DNA of 64,000 bases, taken from the NCBI RefSeq assembly GCF_030077735.1, contig NZ_JASJEU010000014.1, positions 1 to 64,000 on the forward strand, written 5' to 3'. The notes under the pieces were generated by a model. The model made no database searches. It saw only the letters and a program-made list of their open reading frames with translations, and was not told the origin of the DNA. Each line of letters starts with the position of its first letter. Position 1 is the first letter of the stretch. The position numbers were made by a program, and so were the translations under genes. This document shows, piece after piece, positions 33,315-42,919 of the stretch. Source of the stretch: Gordonibacter faecis. GTDB lineage: Bacteria > Actinomycetota > Coriobacteriia > Coriobacteriales > Eggerthellaceae.

Positions 33315-34442
33315 ATGGATTACGAGATTGTTGAGCTTCCTGGACGCACTATCGCGGGCATCACGTGCCGCGCGTCGAACAACTCCCCCGAGGAAGGGGC
33401 CGTCATCGGGCAGCTGTGGCAGCGCTTCATGGGCGAGGGTCTGGACCGCTCCATCCCCGACACGCAGGTGACACCCTACGGTTGTTTTGCGCTGTACTAC
33501 AACTATGACTTCTCCGACATGAGCTACGACCTGCTCATAGGCTGCCAAACTGGCGCGAACGCAGCGCCCGAGGGCATGGAGCGCGTCGAGATTCCCGCCG
33601 CGCGCTTCGCCAAGTTCGCCATCCGCGGCGGCGACTGCGTGAAAAGCGTGCAGGACGTATGGGCTGCCATCTGGGCCGACGAGGAACTCATCGCGCAGCG
33701 TGCGTTCACGGTTGACTTCGAGGCGTACCTGCCCGGCGAGGACATGAGCTGCGCCGACATCGACATCTTCGTAGCGTTGAAACCCACCACGGAAAGCAAG
33801 CCCTCCAAAGAAAGCGAGAACGCCAAAAACATGACTGACACCACCACACCCAGCGTGGAACCTAAGGGCACCGTTGTTGCCTACCTGCCCGAACGCTTTG
33901 CCGATTGGGAAGCGGGCCTCGCGTGCGCGGAACTCAACCGTCCGAACACCGGCTATCAGGTGCGCACAATGTCCACTGACGGCACGGCGCGCCACTCCAT
34001 CGGCGGGCTCACGGTTACCCCCGACCTCGCGGCCGACGCACTGCCCGACGACACGCGCATGCTCATTTTGGTGGGCGGCGAAACGTGGCCCGACGGCAGC
34101 AACGACGCCGTGCTGCCGCTCATCGCCGCGTGCGTGGCGCGCGACATTCCTGTGGCGGCCCTCTGCGGCGCGTGCACGTTCCTCGCGAACCACGGCTACC
34201 TGGACGAATGCGACCACACGGGCAACGCCCGCTACGAGTTCGACCAGATGGCGCCCGCCTACCGCGGCCATGAGCACTTCCACAGCGTGCCTGCCATCGA
34301 CGGAGGCGCCTTCATCACGGCAACCGGCGCGGCAGGCGTTGAGTTTGCGGTGCTCGCAATGGCGCGCCTCGGCGTGGAGCCGTGGGGCGGCGCGGACGTG
34401 TGGTCCGGCGCGTTCAAGCGCGGCCTGTTCGTGGAAGAATAG
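33315..34442 (+). CDS. GyrI-like effector-binding domain fused to DJ-1/PfpI domain
   Basis: Residues 1-155 form a GyrI-like (AraC effector-binding type) small-molecule domain ('MDYEIVELPGRTIAGI', 'VEIPAARFAKFAI'). A low-complexity linker (156-180) joins it to a DJ-1/PfpI domain at about 184-375. The nucleophile elbow there is 'AALCGACTFLANHG' with Cys284, and the acidic partner is in 'LVGGETW'. The linker contains Met173, which could act as an internal start for the DJ-1 part alone. GyrI-like proteins bind or hydrolyse toxins; DJ-1 family members act on reactive carbonyls or as amidotransferase-like hydrolases. The fusion is unusual. AGAGGAA precedes the ATG. It starts a plus-strand group of detoxification-like genes. 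Confidence 0.78.
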   Translation: MDYEIVELPGRTIAGITCRASNNSPEEGAVIGQLWQRFMGEGLDRSIPDTQVTPYGCFALYYNYDFSDMSYDLLIGCQTGANAAPEGMERVEIPAARFAKFAIRGGDCVKSVQDVWAAIWADEELIAQRAFTVDFEAYLPGEDMSCADIDIFVALKPTTESKPSKESENAKNMTDTTTPSVEPKGTVVAYLPERFADWEAGLACAELNRPNTGYQVRTMSTDGTARHSIGGLTVTPDLAADALPDDTRMLILVGGETWPDGSNDAVLPLIAACVARDIPVAALCGACTFLANHGYLDECDHTGNARYEFDQMAPAYRGHEHFHSVPAIDGGAFITATGAAGVEFAVLAMARLGVEPWGGADVWSGAFKRGLFVEE

Positions 34443-34562
34443 TCCCCGGACGCACGAGCACCGCGAACACGGGCAACAGGCAGTTGCTTGACGGGGAGGG
34501 GCGCGCATGGTTCCATGGGATAACGCATGCACTCCCCTCCCCTAACGAGAAACGAGGACCCC

Positions 34563-35036
34563 ATGGCCATCCAGGACACGCTCATTGCGCTGCGCGAACA
34601 GCACGGACTCACCCAAACCGAACTGGCGGAGCGCCTGTTCGTCACGCGTCAAGCCGTGTCGCGCTGGGAATGCGGCGAAACGCAGCCGGGCATTGACACG
34701 CTGAAGCTCATCGCCACGGAATTCCACGTGCCGGTGGAAGCGCTGCTGGACATGCCGCTGCAAGCCGTGTGCCAAAGCTGCGGCATGCCGCTGTCAAGTC
34801 CCGAGTTGCTGGGCACGGAAACCGACGGCTCGCCGGCTGAGCATCACTGCAAGTGGTGCTACGCGAACGGCTCCTACCAGGGGCAATGCACGATGGAAGA
34901 CATGGTGAACATCTGCGTCGAGAACATGACCGGCCCCGAAGCGCCGTTCACGCCCGAAGAAGCACGTACGTATATGGAATCGCTGCTTCCCTCCCTCGAG
35001 CGCTGGAAAGGCGCACAGCCGGGCGAGCTGCGATAA
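34563..35036 (+). CDS. HTH (Xre) regulator with C-terminal zinc ribbon
   Basis: The 157-residue protein has an Xre-type HTH ('LTQTELAERLFVTRQAVSRWE') in residues 1-65. A zinc-ribbon domain follows with C70/C73 ('CQSCGMPL') and C96/C99 ('CKWCYANG'). This pair of domains is common in regulators encoded beside GyrI-like proteins. ACGAGGA precedes the ATG at 34563; an earlier in-frame ATG at 34527 has no ribosome-binding site. It lies between the GyrI/DJ-1 fusion and a second GyrI-like gene, which it probably regulates. Confidence 0.85.
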   Translation: MAIQDTLIALREQHGLTQTELAERLFVTRQAVSRWECGETQPGIDTLKLIATEFHVPVEALLDMPLQAVCQSCGMPLSSPELLGTETDGSPAEHHCKWCYANGSYQGQCTMEDMVNICVENMTGPEAPFTPEEARTYMESLLPSLERWKGAQPGELR

Positions 35037-35081
35037 ATCAATCGCCCGCACCCAAGGATGCGGCATCGTTAAGGAGGACTC

Positions 35082-35780
35082 ATGGCGACAGCGTTCGATT
35101 TCAAGAAAGAGTACCGCGACTTGTATCTGCCGAAGGCAAAGCCGGCGCTCATCGACGTGCCGCCCATGACCTTCATCGCCGTGGCGGGCGCAGGCAACCC
35201 GAACGAGGAAAACGGCGCGTATGCCGAGGCACTCGGGCTGTTGTACGGGTTCTCGTTCACCGTGAAGATGGCGAAGATGGGCCCGTGGCAGCCGGAGGGC
35301 TACTTCGACTACGTGGTGCCGCCGCTTGAAGGGCTGTGGTGGGGCGGCGGGTTCGACGGCGTGCACATCGCAAACAAGGACGCGCTCAACTGGGTGTCGA
35401 TGATTCGCCAGCCCGATTTTGTCACGCCGGAGGTATTCGCATGGGCGGCAGAACAGGTTGAGGCAAAGAAGCCGGAACTCAACGTGAGCCACGCTCGTTT
35501 GGTTCGCTTCACCGAAGGGCCGTGTGCCCAGGTCATGCACGTGGGGCCGTACGACGACGAGCCGGCGACCATCGAGGCTATGGAGGCGTTCATCGCCGCG
35601 TCTGGCCACGTGGACGACATAGCCGACCCGGCCAGCGGCGAAGCACTGCTGGACGCGCTCGACGCCGACGGCACCGTGCCCGCCGTGCGCCTCCACCATG
35701 AAATCTACCTAGGAGATCCTCGCCGCACCAAGCCCGAAAACCTGAAGACCGTCATCCGCCACCCGGTGAGGCCCGCGTGA
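35082..35780 (+). CDS. GyrI-like small-molecule-binding protein (COG4832)
   Basis: The 232-residue protein matches the stand-alone GyrI-like family ('RDLYLPKAKPALIDVPPM', 'GFDGVHIANKDALNW', 'HEIYLGDPRRTKPENLKT'). Listeria Lin2189 of this family hydrolyses cyclopropanoid toxins with active-site glutamates, so a similar detoxifying role is plausible. AAGGAGGA precedes the ATG. The stop overlaps the start of the next gene (GTGA), implying coupled translation with the radical SAM protein. Confidence 0.85.
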   Translation: MATAFDFKKEYRDLYLPKAKPALIDVPPMTFIAVAGAGNPNEENGAYAEALGLLYGFSFTVKMAKMGPWQPEGYFDYVVPPLEGLWWGGGFDGVHIANKDALNWVSMIRQPDFVTPEVFAWAAEQVEAKKPELNVSHARLVRFTEGPCAQVMHVGPYDDEPATIEAMEAFIAASGHVDDIADPASGEALLDALDADGTVPAVRLHHEIYLGDPRRTKPENLKTVIRHPVRPA

Positions 35781-36694
35781 GCGACGCAGCCGAAATAAAC
35801 TCCCCCTGCCCCACCATTCGCGCGCGGTCCATCCTCCAGAAAGTGCGTTACGGCAGCGAGTGGTTTGGCATCGACTACAACATGAACCTCTACCGCGGCT
35901 GCGCGCACGGGTGCATCTACTGCGACAGTCGCAGCGAGTGCTACCGCATCAGCAACTTCGACCAGGTGCACGTCAAGTTCGACGCGCTTGCCATCCTGCG
36001 GCGCGAACTGCGCAGCCGCCGCGTGCGCGGCGTAGTGGGCGTGGGCGCCATGTCGGACACGTACAACCCCTTCGAGCGCGCGCTCAAGGTGACGCGCGGG
36101 GCGCTTGAACTCATTGAGGAATACGGGTTCGGCGTGTCAGTGGACACGAAAAGCACGCTGGTCACGCGCGACATCGACCTCTTGCAGGCCATCGGCGCGC
36201 ACGGCGGAGCCATCGCGAAGATTACTATCACCACGGCTGACGACCATCTTGCTCGTCTTATCGAGCCGCACGCACCCCTGCCCAGTGAGCGTTTCGCTGC
36301 CTTAGCCCAGCTCGCCGAGGCAGGCATATTCTGTGGCGTGCTGTTCACACCCACGTTGCCGTGGGTAACCGACGACGATGCCACCGTGCGCGCCGTTGTG
36401 GAAGGCGCCGCGGCTGCCGGCGCGCGCTTCGTCTACCACACGACCGGCGTCACCATGCGCGACCGCCAGCGCGACCACTTCCTCGAGCGCATCGCCGCCG
36501 TCGACCCCGCGCTGCCCGTCCGCTACCGCGAAACCTTCGGCGACCGCTACTTCTGCAACTCCCCCCGCGCCACCGAAACCCGCGCCCTCTTCCGCACCCT
36601 CTGCAAACAGCACAACCTCCTCTGGCGCATGTCCGACATAGTGTCAGCCTACAAACCCACCCACCCCATCGGCACACAAAGCAGCTTGTTCTAG
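35777..36694 (+). CDS. SPL-family radical SAM protein
   Basis: The 305-residue protein has the radical SAM motif C42-x3-C46-x2-C49 ('RGCAHGCIYC') and the 'MSDTYNPFE' and 'KSTLVTRDIDLL' motifs of the spore photoproduct lyase-like COG1533 group (Rv2578c type). It lacks the conserved Cys region of true SplB, and Coriobacteriia do not form spores, so this is a relative of unknown substrate, perhaps in DNA or nucleotide repair. The GTG start overlaps the GyrI-like stop by four bases. 'NSPRATETRALFRTLC' is near the C-terminus. Confidence 0.82.
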   Translation: MSDAAEINSPCPTIRARSILQKVRYGSEWFGIDYNMNLYRGCAHGCIYCDSRSECYRISNFDQVHVKFDALAILRRELRSRRVRGVVGVGAMSDTYNPFERALKVTRGALELIEEYGFGVSVDTKSTLVTRDIDLLQAIGAHGGAIAKITITTADDHLARLIEPHAPLPSERFAALAQLAEAGIFCGVLFTPTLPWVTDDDATVRAVVEGAAAAGARFVYHTTGVTMRDRQRDHFLERIAAVDPALPVRYRETFGDRYFCNSPRATETRALFRTLCKQHNLLWRMSDIVSAYKPTHPIGTQSSLF

Positions 36695-36705
36695 CTCATT
36701 CAAAG

Positions 36706-36866
36706 TGTGACGCGCTTCGCGCTACCTAGTTCGCCAAGAGGCAATCAACATCCCACCCTTACAACGCGAGCGGACTTGCTTGAAGGCGTTGACGTACAAG
36801 AAGCATAACCCCCGTAGCGGCGTTCTCCAGAGCGCCGTTCGCGCGAAGCGCGAAAACGCAGGTCAG
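36706..36866. repeat. Dispersed repeat with GTGACGCGC end
   Basis: Starts with GTGACGCGC and reaches CGCCAAGAGG near 36741. It continues through the small hairpin CGGCG-TTCTCCAGAG-CGCCG to TTCGCGCGAAGCGCGAAAA near 36866. The two ends also occur in the 41862-42178 element and, in part, at 155-392. Confidence 0.55.
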
Positions 36867-36908
36867 AAAACCACACAGGCGCGCCCGTGATGGGAAGACG
36901 CGCCTGTG
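36866..36908 (-). terminator. Terminator of the InlB-repeat protein gene
   Basis: On the minus strand CACAGGCGCG pairs with CGCGCCTGTG and is followed by TGGTTTTC, 50 bases after the stop at 36958. Confidence 0.75.
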
Positions 36909-36957
36909 GGTTATGCGGCAGGGCGGGTGGTCCCGGCCGCGAGTGGGTGGAGTAAAC

Positions 36958-38094
36958 CTAGGAAGCGTCTATTGCTTCCACCACATAGGAGAGGTTCGCA
37001 ATAGCAACGTCACCTTCCGGGAAGTAGTTCAACTGGGTACCACTGGGAAGAAACAAACTGAAAGCCACAGCAAATTTTGTAGGATTACTGGTGCTTCCCG
37101 CAGCTAAAGTCCAACCACCATTAGGTATGGAGGTCTCATCTGAATCAAGCGGAACCTTCACCTCGTCCCCAGACCCCTCTTTCGGAGTAAGCCGGATACG
37201 AAGTCCATCAGGAATAGCTCCCTGAGCAAAAAGGGAGGCGGCACTTGCAGTTGGAGCACCCTTTACAGCCGTAATCTTTAAGGGCTTAACGGTTCCGGAC
37301 GAGAAGGTAAAGTTCCCCTGACCAGTAACGTTACCCGCAGCATCAATCTGAACAAGAGCTTCACTTGGGAAAGTGAAATCTATTTTCAACGTCCAGTGAG
37401 CGGTCAAAGTGACATTGTTGTCGTCCTTGTCCCAGTTGGCTTTGCTATTACCTTCCTCGTCGTAGTACTGCTTGTTCTGGTCATCAAAGTAGCCAGCGAA
37501 GATATAACCATCCTTATCATTTGGCACTGTCACATGCTGCATAGGGGCATCATATGTCGCAGTTGTCGAGGTATCGCCGCCCTCACCTCCGTCTGGATCA
37601 AGCGTGACTTGATAGGACTTGGCTTTCCAGCAAGCAAACCACATAGCAGGTTCCACGGTGGATGTTGGAAGGTCTTGCTTGACGCCGGCCGCATTAGACC
37701 AGCCATCGAATTCGTATCCTTTCTTTGACAAACCCGCAGGAGGTTCTGTGCGCTTGAGAAGTTCAATGTCAACCGTCTTGGTTTGAGCGCCATCGTCTGA
37801 CCAGGTACCACCATTGCCGTAGAATTGAACAGAAACAGTAATGGGTTTGGTGCTGTTAGAGTTGGTTACACGCAACCCCACTTCGACAGAACCTGGCTGG
37901 CCATCAGTGCCTGATGACTGGTTCTTAGACGAGTCCCATACGCGCAAACCCATGAGCGTGGTACCGACGTTGGCCTCCTCCGCAAGTGCGGGAGCGGACA
38001 CCAAAGCTGTCAGAACCAGCGCACAGGCAAGTGCAAACGCAGCAACCCGCCGAGTGAACCTTGGAATGCGTGATATGTTGTTCCTGCTAGACAT
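36958..38094 (-). CDS. Secreted protein with InlB-type repeats
   Basis: The 378-residue protein has a Sec signal peptide (basic 'RFTRR', hydrophobic 'VAAFALACALVLTALV', cleavage after 'APALA'). Beta-rich Listeria-Bacteroides (InlB) repeats follow: 'VTVSVQFYGNGGTW', 'KKGYEFDGWSN', 'VTLDPDGGEGG' and 'DGYIFAGYFDD'. No LPxTG anchor or transmembrane tail is seen, so it is released or held by other means. Codon use and composition are less G+C-rich than neighbouring metabolic genes. It lies downstream of a BspA-like surface protein on the same strand, with a REP-like pair between, and both are probably cell-surface or host-contact proteins. Confidence 0.78.
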   Translation of the reverse strand: MSSRNNISRIPRFTRRVAAFALACALVLTALVSAPALAEEANVGTTLMGLRVWDSSKNQSSGTDGQPGSVEVGLRVTNSNSTKPITVSVQFYGNGGTWSDDGAQTKTVDIELLKRTEPPAGLSKKGYEFDGWSNAAGVKQDLPTSTVEPAMWFACWKAKSYQVTLDPDGGEGGDTSTTATYDAPMQHVTVPNDKDGYIFAGYFDDQNKQYYDEEGNSKANWDKDDNNVTLTAHWTLKIDFTFPSEALVQIDAAGNVTGQGNFTFSSGTVKPLKITAVKGAPTASAASLFAQGAIPDGLRIRLTPKEGSGDEVKVPLDSDETSIPNGGWTLAAGSTSNPTKFAVAFSLFLPSGTQLNYFPEGDVAIANLSYVVEAIDAS

Positions 38095-38204
38095 GCTTAT
38101 TGGTATCCCTTCCGATAATCAACCCACGTGGGGTTTGTCGCAAAAGGCTGTCCTGCGTATTTGTTAAAACTCACTGCAAGCTATCTCTCACTTGCCCTCC
38201 GTAG

Positions 38205-38286
38205 GGCAAGGGTTCTACCCTTGCCGTCAACTGCGGGTGACTTGCAAGGTTTATCGTTACCGAGCGGCAAGGGCAGAGCCCTTGCC
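38205..38286. repeat. REP-like palindrome pair
   Basis: Palindromes at 38205-38225 and 38266-38286 in opposite orientation, separated by 40 bases. Arms and CCGTAG/CTACGG flanks are the same as in the pair at 22401-22482. Confidence 0.75.
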
Positions 38287-38376
38287 CTACGGAAAACCAA
38301 CAACTCACAATCTTCAAGCACTCCCCCGTCACAACCCCTGTCGGGGTCACAGTCCGGGCAGATTATGGATGCCAGA

Positions 38377-41300
38377 TTAAAGGCAGAAGCAGGGGCAAAC
38401 GCCGTAGGCAAGGCCCGCGCTGAGGGTAGAGCTGGGGTCGCCGTTCGAGCCCACACAAAAGAAAACGTTGGAGTAGTTCGTATGCACAGAACGCTCCCAC
38501 CAAAGGACAGCCTTTGTTAAACAAGCGTTATTCCCCGATACGACATTCTTGTAATCCCAGTATGCGTATTGACTACCCTCTTTAATAGTCCATGGATAGC
38601 TAGAATCCAAGCCGCTTCCACTGCCTATTCCTCTGAGTTCAACAAGAGAGGCAAGGAAAAGTTTGTCGTTGGAAGTAGTTATGGAGTTGCCCTCGATGTC
38701 GGTACGGGTTGGGTTATAGGGCTTCTTTACCACCTCGATAGAGTTTTGCAGTTCGGCGGGGACTAAGTCCCAAATCACATCATCGTCGGAGGCACTGTTT
38801 GCAATAACATTATCCTGATTCGGAAGGGAGGCGGGATTCATTCTTGCACGAAGTTGGCTTTGGCCCCAACCGCCGACGTTGGTATTCGGTGCAATGTTCA
38901 TCTGGTAGGTTCCGCTCAGCAGATCCTTGAACTGGAAAGTGAGGCCTGCTTTGCCACCGGAGGCCTTGTCATCGTGAAGCACGTCAATGATGAGCAGGTC
39001 ATAGGTTGTAGTTTCTGTAGTTCCCCAAGTGGTTTTGCATTCATACTTGGCATCATCAGCGACATAGCCTTCGTACATGCTGTAATAGAGAGAGCCTTTA
39101 CCCTTGTTAGAGATATCGTTGGCATGCGCTTTGACATCGGCAAGGGAATAGAATGTGTCTGTTCCCACATCTCTCAAGTAGAAATTATCGTTTTTGTCGC
39201 CGTGGCCTGTGGGTGTGAACGTAAACCCTGCAAAGGTGCACATGACAGTGGCAAGGGATACGGTCTTGCCACTGGACGTTACATCATCTTCCATCACCTT
39301 AGCATTCGCAAGTTCAATTTTGTTCGTAAGGTTCAAGCGGAAGGTATAGGGAGCTGAGGCACTGGAAGCGATACCGAAAGCGTCTTTGTCGGTAGGAGTG
39401 GCACTATTGACACCAGTTCCATAGCCGAAACTCACGGCTGCGTCTTCGTTGCCTTTGGGGTAAAGACTGAAGAGTCTTTGGCTATCGAGGCTTCTTGAGG
39501 TGTCAAGTGTTTCGATGTTGTTTTCAACACTTATGTTAGTGCATTTAACACTATTAAGCTGCACAGATTGACCGGTGGAGTTGTTCTTGAAGATGGCAGT
39601 ACCCGTAGCGCACTCTGGTTTTGTGGCAACGTCGTAGCCGTCTCCATCTCCCAAGGTTACTCGGGTGGGCGCAGTGACGCTGATTTGATTGTTGCGCGCA
39701 TCTGCGAGATAGGCGGCAGGCAGAGATGAGGTGGCACTCATGAGAGCTATGTTGGATTCTGCATCGGGATTCGGGGAGACTTCTACTGTTCTGCTTGCGC
39801 GAGTAAGTTCTACACCGTCCAGGGAGAGAACGGCAGTGACGTCGGAGGTTCCTGCTTTCTTGGCTGAGACTGTGCCAGCATCCACTGACAGAGGCGCGGC
39901 GGCGTAGGAGTAGGAGGCTTCAATGGGGTCGGGGGCTTGCAGGTTGCCGCCTTCTAGAAGATTGGCCTCTTGACCGGCTTCGATGGCGAGGGGTTCTTCG
40001 GAGAGAGTGACACCATAGGACATGAGGTGGTTGTTGTCGGAGGGAAGGCCCGGGTTCCAAGAATCCTCAGAGCCAGAGGGAATGTAGATCGAGACGTTCG
40101 TGCAGCCTGCGAGAGCGTCGGTAGCGACTTTGGGAGTGCCGAGGGCTACCACGCGCTCAAGCGATGAGCAGGACGCGAAGGCGCGAGAGCCGATGGAGTT
40201 GATGCTGGCGGGGAGCCATACGGCTTTGAGGGAGGTAGCTTCGAAGGCACGCTCGCCAATAGAGCGCAGGGTGTTGGGGAACTCGATAGCTGCGAGGTTC
40301 GCGCAGCCGGCGAAGGCGGCGGTGTTGATGGTGGTAATGGTGGCTGGAAGCTTGGCACTCGTGAGGGAACCACGGTTTGCGAAGGCGTTTTCAGCGATAG
40401 TGCTTACGCGATAAGGAACGCCATTGATCTCGGCGGAAGCAGGAATTTCAAGGTTGGCTTCGAGATCACCTTTGCCTTGCCAGGAGACGGCGAGGGTGTA
40501 ATCGTCGAGCAGAGTGTAGGTGAGGCCGCTAGCTTCGTTGTTGGTGTTAGGGCTTGTAGTCGTACCAGGTTGAGCAGGTTCGGCGAAGTTTTCAAAGCCT
40601 GCATTCTCCCAGACAGCTTTGCGAACTTTGTAGTCCTCACCTGCCGGAAGCGCTACGACGGCTGTGGCTTTGACTTCGTCAGCGAAAGCTGTCGGGTTGA
40701 TTGATTGGACGTTGCCAAGCGCAGTGATCGACGCGATATCCTTACAACCAGCGAGGGCATACTCGCCGATGGATTCCGTCTCGTTTGGAAGCACCACGGC
40801 TGTCCCGTAAGCCGGAGGTACTGCAACCAGGGTTTTCATATCCTTGCTGAAAAGCATTCGGTCATGCGAAGTAAAATTGGTGCTGCCATCCCCGGTGGTG
40901 AGTGAGGAGCCCGAATGGCACAGGGACAATGCCTGGGCAGAGACATGGGTTGTAGAACCAGGGATGGCGATAGCACCCTCCTTGCCCTCGGGAATGAGCA
41001 GGAGATGCGAGTAATCCTTAGAGAAGATCATGCCGTCCAACGAGACAAAGCCCTCACACTTGGGGCTTATCTTGACATGCTTGAGCGACGAGACTCCCTT
41101 GAGTGCCTCGTCGTCGATTGTTTGGATTGTTTCAGGTAGGGAGAGTGATTCTACGCAAGAATCAGTGAATGCCCCCCCCCCCCCCGCAAGGGTTTTCACG
41201 GCAGTCACCGTGTAGGTATCTGCACCACTAACCACTTGGGTGGGGATGGAAATGTTTTTGAGATCGGTAGCGTGGATGCCAACAAGAGCGACTGATGCGC

Positions 41301-41608
41301 CGTCTTCGTTCACTTCGAAAACAAGACCTTCGGACACGAAGGTGCCGAGCGTAGCTTTGGGAGTTCCTTGAACGAGCGGGAGTGATCCGGTTGTCTGAGA
41401 TTCAAGAAGGGCGACCGTAGTCGCGAGAGGTTCAGTGCTAGAGGTTGCTGGGGTTTCGCCTTGGGCGACTAAAGGCTCAGAAAGCCCCCCCCCCCCGGAG
41501 ATTTTCAGATTCAGAAGCCAGAGCGGGAGCTGCTGGCCCAGCCGCGAGGCTGCACGACAGCGCGAGTACGCAAACTGTTCTGCCGTACCGTGACATTCGG
41601 TTTCGCAT
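38377..41608 (-). CDS. BspA-like leucine-rich surface protein, frame broken at a poly-G tract
   Basis: The ATG at 41608 (RBS AAAGGACAAGGA) opens a signal peptide ('TVCVLALSCSLAAGP', cleavage near 'APALAS'). A 12-G tract follows at 41496-41485, after which this frame stops. The frame offset by one base continues uninterrupted, through 'VAQGETPATSSTEPL', to a stop at 38377. With 11 or 14 G the two parts would join into about 1076 residues. The body has two blocks of BspA/LRR_5 repeats ('IGERAFEATSLKAVWLP' type), an Ig-like stretch and a long unassigned region. It ends in a DUF6273-like tail ('FFCVGSNGDPSS', 'YGVCPCFCL'). A second 14-G tract is in frame. Either a phase-variable gene in the OFF state or a sequencing length error. 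Confidence 0.75.
41172..41185 (-). repeat. Poly-G tract (14) inside the BspA-like gene, in frame
   Basis: Fourteen C on the plus strand, read as G on the coding strand. It encodes four glycines between 'KTLA' and 'AFTDSC'. It is in frame with the body of the gene at this length. Confidence 0.85.
41485..41496 (-). repeat. Poly-G tract (12) after the signal peptide, out of frame
   Basis: Twelve C on the plus strand. At this length the signal-peptide frame ends a few codons later at a TGA (41479-41477), and the body frame is closed just upstream. A change of -1 or +2 bases restores one continuous gene. Confidence 0.85.
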
Positions 41609-42382
41609 GGTTATCCTTGTCCTTTAGTAGTGCTTCTTCCCGTTCTATGCCGCGCGACATCGTTTCCCGGTCCGTCGCTAACATGCGGCATATATCCGGC
41701 ATAGTAGCACGCGATTTTGGAATGTGCAGTGTCCGCTATCTTCCCCACCGCCAGCAAAACCAAGCCAGCAATTTCCCATTCCCGCAGGTAGATCATATTC
41801 CCCACCCGACAACTTGAGACATTCCAAAAATTTGCGCGCCTCCATATTTTCTCCACAAACAGTGACGCGCTTACGCGCTAGCTATTACGCCAGAAGACCC
41901 TCCCCTACCCTCGTTTTATGACGCGGGTTAATTGATCAGAAAGTGATACCGATAGATAAGTTGGAGGCAGGAACGTCTCACGAACCGCCCTTTCGCGCAA
42001 AGCGTGAAAATGCAGGTCACGGTTGAATTCTCCGCCTTCGGCGGAGAGGGCGCTTCGTGAAGCGCCCCTACGAAGATTACCAAATAAGTAATGTTTATTC
42101 ACAACAGTATGCCCTCGTCATAATGATTGGGAGCGCATTAACCTCTTGGCGTAATTAGTAGCGCGTAAGCGCGTCACACTTAACCCCGCGCGGCCCCTAT
42201 GAGACCCAGCCTTTGGCTTGGCTAATTTCTTATCCGCCGCCACCATAGATTCTCCCCTCAACAGGACAAGCGCCCTTCGCATCAGATACGGATGTGGCTT
42301 ATATTCTTCTTTTCTCGTATCTTTTTAAACTACGTGAGACATTGGGAAGTTGTGCGGCGTTTGTGGGGTAGGAGGTGAGTTG
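41609..42382. other. Gene-free region with a MITE-like repeat
   Basis: From 41862 (GTGACGCGC...) to 42178 (...GCGTCAC) the two ends are inverted copies of a roughly 33-base motif. Inside are palindromes with arms TCTCCGCC/GGCGGAGA and GGGCGCTTC/GAAGCGCCC. It looks like a small non-coding element of about 317 bases. The rest, upstream of the sigma-factor gene and of the BspA-like gene, shows no credible gene. Confidence 0.5.
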
Positions 42383-42919
42383 GTGGAGGAAGATCAACGG
42401 AGGGGGCGGCCGCTCAGGTCGGATGCGTTCCTGAGGAAGGCCATGGAGACGTGGGGTGGCTCGGTGTACCGATTGGCGCTCGTGCACACCGGGTCGCGTG
42501 CCGACGCGGAGGATGTCTACCAGGATGTATTCATCAGGCTCGCCCAAGACACCACGCGGTTTCATAACGCCGAGCACCTGAAAGCGTGGCTGCTTCGCGT
42601 GACGACGAACCGGTGTCACGACCTGGCCCGATCGGCAAAACGTAGGCCTACGGTCGGCCTCGACGAGCTTCCCGCCGAGCCCATCCAGCCGCCCGACCGC
42701 ACGCCGCACGAACATACCAACGACCTCTGGGAAGCTGTCGAGACGCTTCCCGAGTCCATGCGTCCGCTCATCCACCTGTTCTATTACGAAGGCTATTCGG
42801 GCGAAGAAATTGCCCGGCTGCTGAACCTCAATCCCTCCACAGTGCGCACGCGCCTACAACGAGCACGCACGCACTTGAAAACCACCTTGCAAGGAGGTGT
42901 CAACCATGACCGACGCTGA
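42383..42919 (+). CDS. ECF-type RNA polymerase sigma factor
   Basis: The 178-residue protein has sigma region 2 ('YRLALVHTGSRADAEDVYQDVFIRLA') and region 4 ('LPESMRPLIHLFYYEGYSGEEIARLL', 'STVRTRLQRARTHLK'). The start is taken as GTG at 42383 because AGGAGG lies seven bases upstream; a TTG at 42380 is possible. The gene overlaps its partner's start by 14 bases. The regulon is unknown. It probably responds to envelope or antimicrobial stress through the membrane protein encoded next. Confidence 0.88.
   Translation: MEEDQRRGRPLRSDAFLRKAMETWGGSVYRLALVHTGSRADAEDVYQDVFIRLAQDTTRFHNAEHLKAWLLRVTTNRCHDLARSAKRRPTVGLDELPAEPIQPPDRTPHEHTNDLWEAVETLPESMRPLIHLFYYEGYSGEEIARLLNLNPSTVRTRLQRARTHLKTTLQGGVNHDRR

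Noticed and set aside
38377..38560. The C-terminal DUF6273-like tail as a target of a diversity-generating retroelement
   Set aside because: The tail resembles variable-protein ends, but no reverse transcriptase, template repeat or accessory gene is visible in the window.
36958..41608. Sortase-anchored surface proteins
   Set aside because: Neither secreted protein has an LPxTG-like motif, membrane segment or basic tail at its C-terminus.
41611..41856. Small open frame on the minus strand upstream of the BspA-like gene
   Set aside because: No ribosome-binding site or family resemblance; it overlaps the promoter and start of the surface protein gene.
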